This document shows, one piece after another, positions 1 to 7,401 of a DNA stretch of 64,000 nt. The stretch covers positions 124,001-188,000 of the forward strand of contig NZ_FYDX01000013.1 in assembly GCF_900187455.1 (NCBI RefSeq). The letters are read 5' to 3'. The notes beneath the pieces were generated by a model. The model was given only the letters and a program-made list of their open reading frames with translations, was not told the origin of the DNA and did not search any database. Both the position numbers and the translations under genes were made by a program. Positions within the stretch are counted from its first letter, which is position 1. Every line of letters begins with the position of its first letter. Origin of the DNA: Pseudomonas sp. Irchel 3E13. GTDB taxonomy: Bacteria; Pseudomonadota; Gammaproteobacteria; Pseudomonadales; Pseudomonadaceae.

Positions 1-512
1 GCCGGGACGGACAATGATTTGCGCATCGCGCAACGTCCCGGCAGCCCAAGCGCGTGCTCATGGGCTATTTGCTGGCGCAAAAAACCCTGCAACTGCCCGT
101 TGTCCAGACAGACGAAACCCAGCCGCGCATAGAAGGGCGCGTTCCACGGCACTTCGCGGAAGGTCGTCAGGGTCAAGGCGGTGAAGCCTTGCGCCTGGGC
201 CCACGCCTCGACACAGGCGATCAGCCCCCGCCCCAGTCCTTTCCCTTGATGACAAAGCGCCACGGACAATTCGTCGATGTGCACGCCGCCGTCCTGGACG
301 CTGGCGCAGAGAAACCCCAGCGGCCGGTCCTGCTCATCCACCGCCAGCCAGAGCAAGCCCTTGTCGATAAAGCCCAGGTGTTCCTCGACACTCAGCACCT
401 CATGCGCCGCGACCCACGCCAACCGCTCAACCGCGAGAAACGCCTCAGCCGCCGAGCGCTCGATGGCGGGCAGCAGGTGGGCGTCATGGGGACGGGCAGG
501 GCGGATAGGCAT
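1..512 (-). CDS. GNAT-family N-acetyltransferase (partial, C-terminus beyond left edge)
   Basis: The frame opens at an ATG at 512 and stays open to the window edge, giving about 170 residues. It reads as a single-domain GNAT enzyme transferring acetyl from acetyl-CoA to an amine. The acetyl-CoA loop is recognisable as the Q-x-x-G-x-G pattern in 'HQGKGLGRGLIACVE', followed by the family's late 'N-x-P-F-Y-x-R-L-G-F' signature. A GGAG lies 8 bases before this ATG; another in-frame ATG is 12 bases upstream. The substrate cannot be told. The gene diverges from the small acidic ORF at 633. Confidence 0.85.
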   Translation of the reverse strand, partial: MPIRPARPHDAHLLPAIERSAAEAFLAVERLAWVAAHEVLSVEEHLGFIDKGLLWLAVDEQDRPLGFLCASVQDGGVHIDELSVALCHQGKGLGRGLIACVEAWAQAQGFTALTLTTFREVPWNAPFYARLGFVCLDNGQLQGFLRQQIAHEHALGLPGRCAMRKSLSVP

Positions 513-632
513 GGTGATCTCCATCGGTGGCGGGCTGCCACTTTAACAGCGTTGCTCCGTTGATCGGCTGGCCGGCACTCCTGATTCCAATGCCCATTCC
601 AATGCTCAGGAACCACCACCGAGGACCGCGTC

Positions 633-842
633 ATGCACTCGCCCAAAGACGACCCACTCTGGAAAGACCCGCTGAACAACCCGCAGCGCGAAACCGACCC
701 GGTCACCGACCCCAACGTCAACGGTGACCCGCAGCGCTCGGACGAACCCAACGACATCGAGCGCCTGCCGGACGCTCCGCAGCAGGACACGCCCGTGCCA
801 GAGCCCGACGAGCCGACGCCGCTGTCGGATGAGCGACGCTGA
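633..842 (+). CDS. Small acidic, proline-rich hypothetical protein (69 aa)
   Basis: A 69-residue hydrophilic protein dominated by Asp, Pro, Asn and Glu (D-P and P-x-P repeats), with no hydrophobic core, signal peptide or cysteine. It is predicted to be largely disordered and cytoplasmic. A purine-rich GAGGA stands about 9 bases before the ATG. Small disordered proteins of this composition are common in Pseudomonas. I do not recognise a function; the frame has good Pseudomonas codon use, which is why I keep it. Confidence 0.55.
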   Translation: MHSPKDDPLWKDPLNNPQRETDPVTDPNVNGDPQRSDEPNDIERLPDAPQQDTPVPEPDEPTPLSDERR

Positions 843-926
843 CACGCGACACCTACTCAATCCGGACGTTTCGCGGCGGACGGCGACGGGCTATTGCTAG
901 GGCTCCCGTCAACCAGCGAGCGCGCA

Positions 927-1670
927 ATGACCGACATCCTGACCCGCGAGGACTCCGGCGTCCTCATCATCACCTTCAACCGCGAAACCAAGAAAAACGC
1001 CCTGACCGTGCCCATGTACCAGCGCCTGACCGAGCTGCTGCACCAGGCCGAGGAGGATCCGGCGATTGCCGTGGTGCTGTTTCACGGCAGCGAACAGGTA
1101 TTCAGCGCCGGCAATGACCTGGCCGATTTCATCAGCCATCCGCCCGATGGCCTCGACGCGCCGGTCTGGCAGTTTTTGCGTGCCGTCAGTGGTTTCCGCA
1201 AACCGCTGGTGGCCGCGGTCTGCGGTGTCGCCGTGGGCATCGGCACCACGCTGCTGTTGCACTGCGACCTGGTGCTTGCCGGCAGCAACGCGCTGTTCAG
1301 CCTGCCGTTCGTCAATCTCGGTTTGTGTCCCGAAGCCGGCTCCAGCCTGTTGCTGCCCCGGGTGTTCGGCTATCAGCGAGCCGCCGAGGCGTTGTTGCTG
1401 GGCGAGCCGTTCGACGCCGAGGCGGCGTTGCGCGCCGGGTTGGTGAATCGGGTGCTGGAGCCGGCGCAGGTCCTCGACACGGCCCTGGCCCAAGCGCGCA
1501 AATTAGCGTGCAAGCCACTGGCGGCACTGATGGAAACCAAGCGCCTGCTGAAGAGCGCCGAGGCGCCCGCCCTGCGCGAGCGCATCGATGAGGAAGCGCG
1601 GGTGTTCGCGCGGATGCTGGAAACCGACACGGCCCGTCAGGCCATCGCCGGTTTCAGCAACCGCCGTTGA
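927..1670 (+). CDS. Crotonase-superfamily enzyme, probably enoyl-CoA delta-isomerase
   Basis: A 247-residue crotonase-fold protein. It has the oxyanion-hole segment 'VFSAGNDLADF' near residue 60 and the second hole around 'CGVAVGIGTTLLLHCDL' near 100. The two glutamates of a classical enoyl-CoA hydratase (in G-G-G-C-E and Q-P-E) are not present at the equivalent places. Instead there is 'LGLCPEAGSS', the place where delta3-delta2-enoyl-CoA isomerases carry their single catalytic Glu. It therefore probably moves double bonds in fatty acyl-CoAs (beta-oxidation of unsaturated chains). The open frame extends to 894, but homologues start near the ATG at 927. It stands alone and converges on the MFS gene. 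Confidence 0.85.
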   Translation: MTDILTREDSGVLIITFNRETKKNALTVPMYQRLTELLHQAEEDPAIAVVLFHGSEQVFSAGNDLADFISHPPDGLDAPVWQFLRAVSGFRKPLVAAVCGVAVGIGTTLLLHCDLVLAGSNALFSLPFVNLGLCPEAGSSLLLPRVFGYQRAAEALLLGEPFDAEAALRAGLVNRVLEPAQVLDTALAQARKLACKPLAALMETKRLLKSAEAPALRERIDEEARVFARMLETDTARQAIAGFSNRR

Positions 1671-1676
1671 GGGAAC

Positions 1677-1707
1677 GGGTCGATAGCGCGGGCGTCGCTA
1701 TCGACCC
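1677..1707. terminator. Bidirectional hairpin between convergent genes
   Basis: Perfect 12-bp inverted repeat (GGGTCGATAGCG / CGCTATCGACCC) with a 7-base loop. It sits between the convergent crotonase and MFS genes and contains the MFS stop codon inside the stem. There is no clear T-run, so Rho-independent action is likely but not certain. Confidence 0.6.
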
Positions 1708-2999
1708 ACCTGCCGCGAGGTACGCAACAGCAACAGCACCGAACCCAGCACCGGCAGGCTCACCAGCAGCAGGGCGTAGCGCAGCGAATCCTCGCCGGCC
1801 AGCGGCAACAGCAGGTCACTGAGCAATCCGGCCAACAGCGGGCCGATGCCGATCCCGAGCAGGGTGCTGACGATGGTTTGCAGGGCCATCGCCGCGCCAC
1901 GGCGGTTGGCCGGCACCAGTTGCGTGACCAGGTTGTAGGACGGCGCCACCCACCACACCGCGAAGAAGCTGTACAGCGCGCACCAGAGCATCGCCGCCGG
2001 CACCGGCAGGCTGCCGAGGTGCAGCAGCACGGTGTCGGGCCAGAGCAGGTAGATGACCAGGGCCGTCATCGCGGTGAGATGGCCGATGATCGGGATCGAG
2101 AACTGCCAGTGCGCGTCACGCCGGCTGAGGCGATCACTGAGCCAGCCGCTGAACAGTCCGCCGACACCGGCGGCGGTGCCGCAGATCACCCCGGCCAGCA
2201 GCCCGGCGTGTTGCAGCGAGAGGTCGTGGGAACGCACCAGGAAACTGGTGTTCCACATGGCGATGGCGTAGGAACTGAGGGTGGTCAGGCCGCCCGCCAG
2301 GATCAATTGCCGGTACGCCGGCAACGCCCACAGGCCGCGAGCTTCGGCGGTCAGGCCGGGGGAGGCGCCGGGGGCGTGGGGCGTGAGGTCCCAGCGGCCG
2401 CGTGGCGGGTCGCGCACGATAAAGGCCAGCGCCGCAGCGAACAGCAACGCCGGCACGCCCAGGGCGATAAAGGCCACGCGCCAACCGTAGTGCTCCACCA
2501 CCCAGGCGCCGATGCTCAGGCCGATGATCGAGGAAAAGGTCGGCGCCGCGGTGAAGCAACTGATGGCGAACGAGCGCTTTTGCGGCGGATACAGGTCGGC
2601 GATCAACGACAGCGAAGCCGAGGTGGTCGGCGACTCACTGACCGCCACCGCCATCCGCGCGATCGCCAGCAGCAGAAAACTACCGGCCACCCCGCAGGCC
2701 ATGGTCGCCAATGCCCAGAGCAGGCACGAGGCAGCGAGCAAGCGGGTGCGCGGCAGGCGATCCACCAGGCGCCCGGCGGGCAAGCCCATCACCGCGTAGA
2801 CCACGGCGAAGGCCAGCCCGGAAATCAGCCCCATGGCAGTGTCGCCGACGCCGAACTCGGCCTTCACCGGCTCGATCATCACCGCGAGGATCTGCCGGCC
2901 GACGAAATTGTCGGCGAACACCACCGCCAGCAACGCCAGCAGGCCATGGGCCCGCCAGCCCACCGGCGACGCCGACAGGGCCGGCACGGCCGCGCTCAT
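1698..2999 (-). CDS. MFS transporter (12 TM)
   Basis: A 433-residue integral membrane protein with about 12 hydrophobic helices. Between TM2 and TM3 is a loop of the MFS type, 'GLPAGRLVDRLPRTR' (around residue 75), and a related copy 'GGLFSGWLSDRLSRRD' at the start of the second half. The sequence resembles anion/organic-acid type MFS carriers. Its ATG overlaps the stop of the upstream flavin reductase by 4 bases, so the two are co-translated. With the neighbouring oxidoreductases the likely job is import of the growth substrate or export of a product; the substrate is unknown. Confidence 0.88.
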   Translation of the reverse strand: MSAAVPALSASPVGWRAHGLLALLAVVFADNFVGRQILAVMIEPVKAEFGVGDTAMGLISGLAFAVVYAVMGLPAGRLVDRLPRTRLLAASCLLWALATMACGVAGSFLLLAIARMAVAVSESPTTSASLSLIADLYPPQKRSFAISCFTAAPTFSSIIGLSIGAWVVEHYGWRVAFIALGVPALLFAAALAFIVRDPPRGRWDLTPHAPGASPGLTAEARGLWALPAYRQLILAGGLTTLSSYAIAMWNTSFLVRSHDLSLQHAGLLAGVICGTAAGVGGLFSGWLSDRLSRRDAHWQFSIPIIGHLTAMTALVIYLLWPDTVLLHLGSLPVPAAMLWCALYSFFAVWWVAPSYNLVTQLVPANRRGAAMALQTIVSTLLGIGIGPLLAGLLSDLLLPLAGEDSLRYALLLVSLPVLGSVLLLLRTSRQVGR

Positions 3000-3979
3000 C
3001 GCGGCGCCCAGAGGTCGGGCAAGCCGGGGTCGCTGACCACGATCAGGCGCTTGAGCAGCACTTTCAGCGCCTGGGCATCGGCGATGCCGAGCTTGGCGGT
3101 CAATTCCTGCTCCACCACCTTGGCCAGCGCAACCTGCTGCAGCGATGTCTCGCGGCCCTTGGCGGTGAGGACGAAACGCAGGTCGTCGTCATCGCCTTCG
3201 ATCGCCACCAGTTGCTGACGCTCGAGGAAGCGCATGCCGGCCAGGGTCACCACATGCCCGGTATAACTGACGAAGGTGTTGATCTCGTCGAGGCTGAGGT
3301 TGTCGCGAATGCACAGCACGGCAAGGATGAAAAACGCCTGCTCGTCCAGTTGCTGGTTGCTGAGCATATGCCGCAGCACGTTGAGCACCTGGTAATGCCC
3401 GCGGCCCAACAGATAGCCGAGCAGGTCCTCGGTGTAGCTGCACTCGGGCGGCGGCGGGGTGGTCGCCAGGCGCAGTTCGTTGCGCGGCTTGCGGGTGGTC
3501 AGGGCGTACTGGCCGCTCTGGAACGCCAGCGGCGCGCGGTCGCTGTGGTCGAAGGCGAGCACCTCGCCGACGAAGATCACATGGTCGCCGCCCTCGTACT
3601 GGAACGCCGTGCGGCACTGGAAGCGCGCCGTGCAGTCCTGCAGCAGCGGGGCTTCGCTGACGCCGCGGTCCAGCTCGACCTCGGCGAACTTGTTCTCGCC
3701 CTGGGTGGCGAAGCGGCCGGAGAGTTTTTCCTGCTCGGTGGACAGCACGTGCACGTTCCAGTGCTTGCCGCTGCTGAACACCGGCAGGCTGCGCGCCTGC
3801 TTGGACAGGCTCCAGAGCACCAGCGGCGGGTTGAGCGACACCGAGTTGAAGCTGTTGGCGGTGATGCCGACCGGCGCGCCGTCCTCGCCCTGGGTGGTGA
3901 TGATGGTCACGCCGGTGGTGAAGGTGCCGAGGGCCGCGCGGAAGGCCTGGGGATCGAAACTGATGTGTTGTGTTGCCAT
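2996..3979 (-). CDS. Two-domain flavin reductase (flavin-reductase fold plus C-terminal winged-helix-like domain)
   Basis: A 327-residue protein. Residues 1-165 are a flavin reductase domain of the HpaC/DIM6-NTAB type (start 'FRAALGTFTTGVTIIT', then 'GITANSFNSVSLNPPLVLWS'). Such domains use NAD(P)H to make FADH2/FMNH2 for a partner monooxygenase. Residues 185-327 look helical and MarR-like, as in the C1 reductase of Acinetobacter p-hydroxyphenylacetate hydroxylase, where the tail is an autoinhibitory effector-binding domain. No flavin monooxygenase is encoded in the cluster, which is odd. The ATG at 3979 (preceded by GAGG) is chosen over one 12 bases upstream. The downstream MFS gene overlaps by 4 bp. 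Confidence 0.85.
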   Translation of the reverse strand: MATQHISFDPQAFRAALGTFTTGVTIITTQGEDGAPVGITANSFNSVSLNPPLVLWSLSKQARSLPVFSSGKHWNVHVLSTEQEKLSGRFATQGENKFAEVELDRGVSEAPLLQDCTARFQCRTAFQYEGGDHVIFVGEVLAFDHSDRAPLAFQSGQYALTTRKPRNELRLATTPPPPECSYTEDLLGYLLGRGHYQVLNVLRHMLSNQQLDEQAFFILAVLCIRDNLSLDEINTFVSYTGHVVTLAGMRFLERQQLVAIEGDDDDLRFVLTAKGRETSLQQVALAKVVEQELTAKLGIADAQALKVLLKRLIVVSDPGLPDLWAPR

Positions 3980-4071
3980 GACTGGCCTCATGGGTGGTGT
4001 TTTCGTGGGGCCAGTATTGGACGCGGCCGCACGGCCTACATCGTCTCAACGGACTAACGCTTTTGCTCGAT

Positions 4072-4091
4072 CCTCGTCCGATCGGACGAGG
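4072..4091. promoter_or_regulatory. Perfect 20-bp palindrome, candidate operator of the catabolic cluster
   Basis: CCTCGTCCGATCGGACGAGG is a perfect dyad in the 197-bp gap between the divergent flavin reductase and aldehyde dehydrogenase genes. It lies 86 bp before the dehydrogenase ATG and 93 bp from the reductase start, a good place to control both operons. No regulator gene is encoded within the cluster, so the binding protein is unknown. Confidence 0.55.
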
Positions 4092-4176
4092 CGCGGCGGG
4101 GCCTGGCGGGGCAACGTGGTCCCAGGCGCATCGGGCGCTGCCAAGGCCATGAAGGCCACTTCGCAAGGGGACACGC

Positions 4177-5613
4177 ATGAGTTCAGTCGCATCATCCGTC
4201 GACACGCTTTCCGGCCTTCTGGCCCGGCAGAAAAGCGCCTTCAATGCCGCCGGCGCCGTTGACGCGGCGACCCGCCGCGACCGCATCCAGCGCGTGATCG
4301 ACCTGCTGGTGGCCCACCACGGCGAACTGACCGAAGCCATGGACGCGGATTTCGGCGGCCGTCCCGCCGGTTTCTCGCTGATGAACGATGTCCTCGGCGC
4401 GCTGGCCTCCCTCAAGCACGCCCGCGATCACCTCGCGCACTGGATGCAGGACGAGCAGCGCGCAGCGTTCGCGCCCTACGACCAACTGGGCGCCAAGGCC
4501 TGGATCATGTACCAGCCCAAAGGCAGCGTCGGCATCATCGGCACCTGGAATGCGCCGCTGTATACCCTGTTCAGCCCGTTGGCCTCGGTCCTCGCGGCGG
4601 GTAACCGGGCGATCCTCAAACCGTCCGAAGTGACCCCGCGCACCGCCGGCGTGGTCGCCCGCCTGTGCGCCGTGCACCTCGACCCGCTGGAGGTGGCGGT
4701 GGTCACCGGCGACGCCGAGCTGGCCGAAGCCTTCACCGCCCAGCCGTTCGATCATCTGGTGTTCACCGGCAGCACCGCCGTGGGCCGTGCCGTGATGCGC
4801 AATGCAGCGCAGCATCTGGTGCCGGTGACCCTGGAACTGGGCGGCAAATCGCCGGTGATCATCTCGACCACCGCGGACCTGGACCAGGCCGCCTTGAGCA
4901 TCGCCGCGGCCAAGGCCACCAATGGCGGGCAGATCTGCATCAACCCCGACCTGGTCTATGTGCCGCGCAACCTGCAGGCGTCGTTCATCGCCGCGCTGCG
5001 CGCCGCTTATGCAAGCCTGCACCCGAGCATCCAGGGCAATCCGGACGTGGTGGCGGTGGTCAATCAGCGTCATCTGGCGCGGGTCGAAGGCTATATCGAC
5101 GACGCCCGGCAACGCGGCGCGCGCATCGAGTCCTTACCGGAAGCGCTGCCACTGGACGCCAACGACCGCCGTCGCCCGTTGCGCCTGGTGATTGATCCGC
5201 CGCATGACGCGCAGATCATGAGCGAAGAGATTTTCGGTCCGGCCATGGTCTTGCTCGGCTATGACGACCTCGGCGAGGTCATCGACGCGATCAACGCGGG
5301 CCCGCGGCCGCTGGCCCTGTACTACTTCGGCCAGGACGCCGTCGAGCAGCGCCGGGTGCTGGAACACACAGTGTCCGGCGGCGTCACCCTCAACGACGTG
5401 ATGATGCACGCGGCGATGCACGACGCGCCGTTCGGTGGCGTCGGCGCCTCCGGTATGGGGCATTACCACGGCCGCGAGGGCTTCCTCGAATTCAGCCACC
5501 TGCGCACGGTGTTCAAGGCCCCGGCCCACGACCCGCGCCGCGAGTGGGGCCTGCTGCCACCCTATGGCGAGCACTACCTGGCGACGATGCTCGCCATGGT
5601 CACCTCCGACTGA
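4177..5613 (+). CDS. Aldehyde dehydrogenase, coniferyl-aldehyde dehydrogenase type
   Basis: A 478-residue NAD(P)-dependent aldehyde dehydrogenase of the shorter coniferyl-aldehyde/fatty-aldehyde subgroup. Visible motifs are the 'GIIGTWNAPLY' and 'ILKPSEVTP' NAD-binding strands (115-150), 'FTGSTAVGRAV' (about 195), the general-base Glu in 'LELGGKSP' (about 218) and the catalytic Cys in 'NGGQICINPDL' (about 252). Near the end is the family's 'FGGVGASGMGHYHG'. An AAGGGGA Shine-Dalgarno precedes the ATG. It opens a plus-strand operon with the chemoreceptor 18 bp downstream, and probably oxidises an aldehyde intermediate of the pathway to the acid. Confidence 0.9.
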   Translation: MSSVASSVDTLSGLLARQKSAFNAAGAVDAATRRDRIQRVIDLLVAHHGELTEAMDADFGGRPAGFSLMNDVLGALASLKHARDHLAHWMQDEQRAAFAPYDQLGAKAWIMYQPKGSVGIIGTWNAPLYTLFSPLASVLAAGNRAILKPSEVTPRTAGVVARLCAVHLDPLEVAVVTGDAELAEAFTAQPFDHLVFTGSTAVGRAVMRNAAQHLVPVTLELGGKSPVIISTTADLDQAALSIAAAKATNGGQICINPDLVYVPRNLQASFIAALRAAYASLHPSIQGNPDVVAVVNQRHLARVEGYIDDARQRGARIESLPEALPLDANDRRRPLRLVIDPPHDAQIMSEEIFGPAMVLLGYDDLGEVIDAINAGPRPLALYYFGQDAVEQRRVLEHTVSGGVTLNDVMMHAAMHDAPFGGVGASGMGHYHGREGFLEFSHLRTVFKAPAHDPRREWGLLPPYGEHYLATMLAMVTSD

Positions 5614-5631
5614 CCCGGGCGAGGAACGACC

Positions 5632-7284
5632 GTGTTCAAAGCCATCACCATCGCTCAGCGCCTGTGGATATGGGCGCTGCTGGCCACCTTGCTGTTCGTT
5701 GCCGCCGTCGGTTTCGGCGTCTACGGGCTGCAACAGGCGCGCGACAGCCTGCGCACCATTAACGAAGACAACCTGGCGACCCTGCTCACCTTCGGCGAGA
5801 TCCAGCACCGCCTGGATGAAAGCCGGCGACAGGCGTTGCTGGCGGTCCTGCAGGATCCGGAAGGACCGCTGATGGCGGCCTTCGACCGCTCGGTGGAAGT
5901 CACCCTCGGCACCATCGAAGCCAACGGCCAGGCCGTGACCCAGCGCTGGAACGAGTACCGCCAACGCGACCTGAGCGCCGAGGAACAGCAGGTCGCCGAG
6001 GCATTCGAAAGCCATTACGCCGTCTGGGTCGAGGAACTGACGATCCTGCTGGAGTCGCTGCGCGCCGGCGATTTCCGCCTGCCGGGGATTATTTCCTTCC
6101 TGCGCGTGGCGGAACCGGCCGGCAGCGCCGCCGGCGTCGAACTGGGCAAGTTGCAGGCGCTGCAACAGGCCGCGGCGGAGCAGGCGTATGAGGCGGCGCA
6201 GCAGCGTTACCAGCGCACCGTTCTGGCCTATTTGTTGTTGGGCGTGGTCGGAGTGGTGGTGGGCAGCGCCACCGCGCTCACCACCCTGAGCCGCTTGCGC
6301 CGCGCCTTCGGCCAGGCCTCGGCGAGCATGCGCGCGATTGCCGGTGGCGACCTGTCGCAGCCGATCGTGATCCATGGCCGCGATGAATTCGCCCTGATGC
6401 TGGGCGACACCGCCGCCATGCGCGACAGCCTGCACGGCCTGATCTCGCAGATGCGCGAACTGGTCCAGCGGGTCAGCCGCGAGGCGGCGCACCTCGCCGA
6501 GTCGGCGGAACTGGCGTCGGTGGCGACCCAGCAGCAGAGCGAGGCGGTGCGCGGCATTTCCAGTGCGGTGGAGCACCTGTCCGGCTCCATCGGCGAGGTG
6601 GAAAACCATGTTGGCGTGTCCCGCGATATCACCCAGCACTCGGCGGGGCGTTCGGGCAAGAGCGAAGGCTTCATCCGCGACATGGCCCAGGAAATGAACC
6701 GCATCAGCGACGTCATCAGCGACACCGCTGTGCATATCCACGAACTGGAAGTGTTTTCTGCCGAAATCAGCGATGTGCTCAACGTTATCCGCAACATTGC
6801 CGAGCAGACCAACCTGCTGGCCCTGAATGCCGCGATCGAGGCGGCCAGGGCAGGGGAGCAGGGTCGCGGTTTTGCCGTGGTCGCCGATGAAGTAAGGTTG
6901 CTGGCCCAGCGCACCGGGCGCTCCATTGGCGAGATCGACATCACCGTGCAACGCATCCAGGAAGGCACTCGCGCCGTGGTCGATGGTATGGGCCGCGTGG
7001 TGTTGCGGGTCCGCGAAGGCGTCAACCTGGCCCACGAAGCCGGTGATTCCGTGGCGCAGATCCGCACTGGCACCGACGACGTGATCCGCAGCGTGGACAC
7101 CATCGCCGCAGTGATCGACGAACAGGTCCGCGTCACCCGCGAGATGGTCGTGCGGGTCGAGAATGTCTCGGCGGGTACCGGTGCGCTGTCGGCGAGTGCC
7201 GGGCGCAGCGCCGTGGCGGCAGCGGACCTGGAGCAACTGGCGCGGGCGCTGGATCAGCTTTCGGCGCGGTTCAATGTTGCCTGA
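5632..7284 (+). CDS. Methyl-accepting chemotaxis protein
   Basis: A 550-residue transmembrane chemoreceptor. TM1 covers about residues 12-33. A helical periplasmic domain of about 160 residues (four-helix-bundle size) follows, then TM2 at about 196-218, HAMP, and a long cytoplasmic coiled coil whose hairpin tip is 'NLLALNAAIEAARAGEQGRG' (about 393-412). The C-terminus carries no CheR/CheB docking pentapeptide. The start is GTG with GAGGA upstream. It follows the aldehyde dehydrogenase by 18 bp, so it is probably co-expressed and senses the substrate or an intermediate of this catabolic cluster; that link is inference. Confidence 0.92.
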   Translation: MFKAITIAQRLWIWALLATLLFVAAVGFGVYGLQQARDSLRTINEDNLATLLTFGEIQHRLDESRRQALLAVLQDPEGPLMAAFDRSVEVTLGTIEANGQAVTQRWNEYRQRDLSAEEQQVAEAFESHYAVWVEELTILLESLRAGDFRLPGIISFLRVAEPAGSAAGVELGKLQALQQAAAEQAYEAAQQRYQRTVLAYLLLGVVGVVVGSATALTTLSRLRRAFGQASASMRAIAGGDLSQPIVIHGRDEFALMLGDTAAMRDSLHGLISQMRELVQRVSREAAHLAESAELASVATQQQSEAVRGISSAVEHLSGSIGEVENHVGVSRDITQHSAGRSGKSEGFIRDMAQEMNRISDVISDTAVHIHELEVFSAEISDVLNVIRNIAEQTNLLALNAAIEAARAGEQGRGFAVVADEVRLLAQRTGRSIGEIDITVQRIQEGTRAVVDGMGRVVLRVREGVNLAHEAGDSVAQIRTGTDDVIRSVDTIAAVIDEQVRVTREMVVRVENVSAGTGALSASAGRSAVAAADLEQLARALDQLSARFNVA

Positions 7285-7304
7285 CAGATTTTCTGGGACC
7301 GCTT

Positions 7305-7362
7305 CGCGAGCAAGCTCGCTCCTACACATCGCACACCCCTTGTAGGAGCGAGCTTGCTCGCG
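7305..7362. repeat. Paired REP element
   Basis: Two copies of a 22-base Pseudomonas REP unit (GTAGGAGCGAGCTTGCTCGC core) face each other across a 14-base spacer between the chemoreceptor and amidase genes. Such pairs act as transcript stabilisers or terminators and are moved by RAYT transposases; no RAYT gene is in the window. Confidence 0.85.
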
Positions 7363-7401
7363 ATGCCCCTAAAACCATTAATAACTAAAAAGGTGCCCTC
7401 C

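Noticed and set aside
1878..3218. Long plus-strand open frame (446 codons) opposite the MFS gene
   Set aside because: Composed of Gln/Arg/His-rich low-complexity protein with no domain; a high-GC antisense shadow of the MFS and flavin reductase genes.
5134..7329. 731-codon minus-strand frame opposite the aldehyde dehydrogenase and chemoreceptor
   Set aside because: Arg/Gly/His-rich, no motif, no Shine-Dalgarno; the plus strand carries two clear conserved proteins here.
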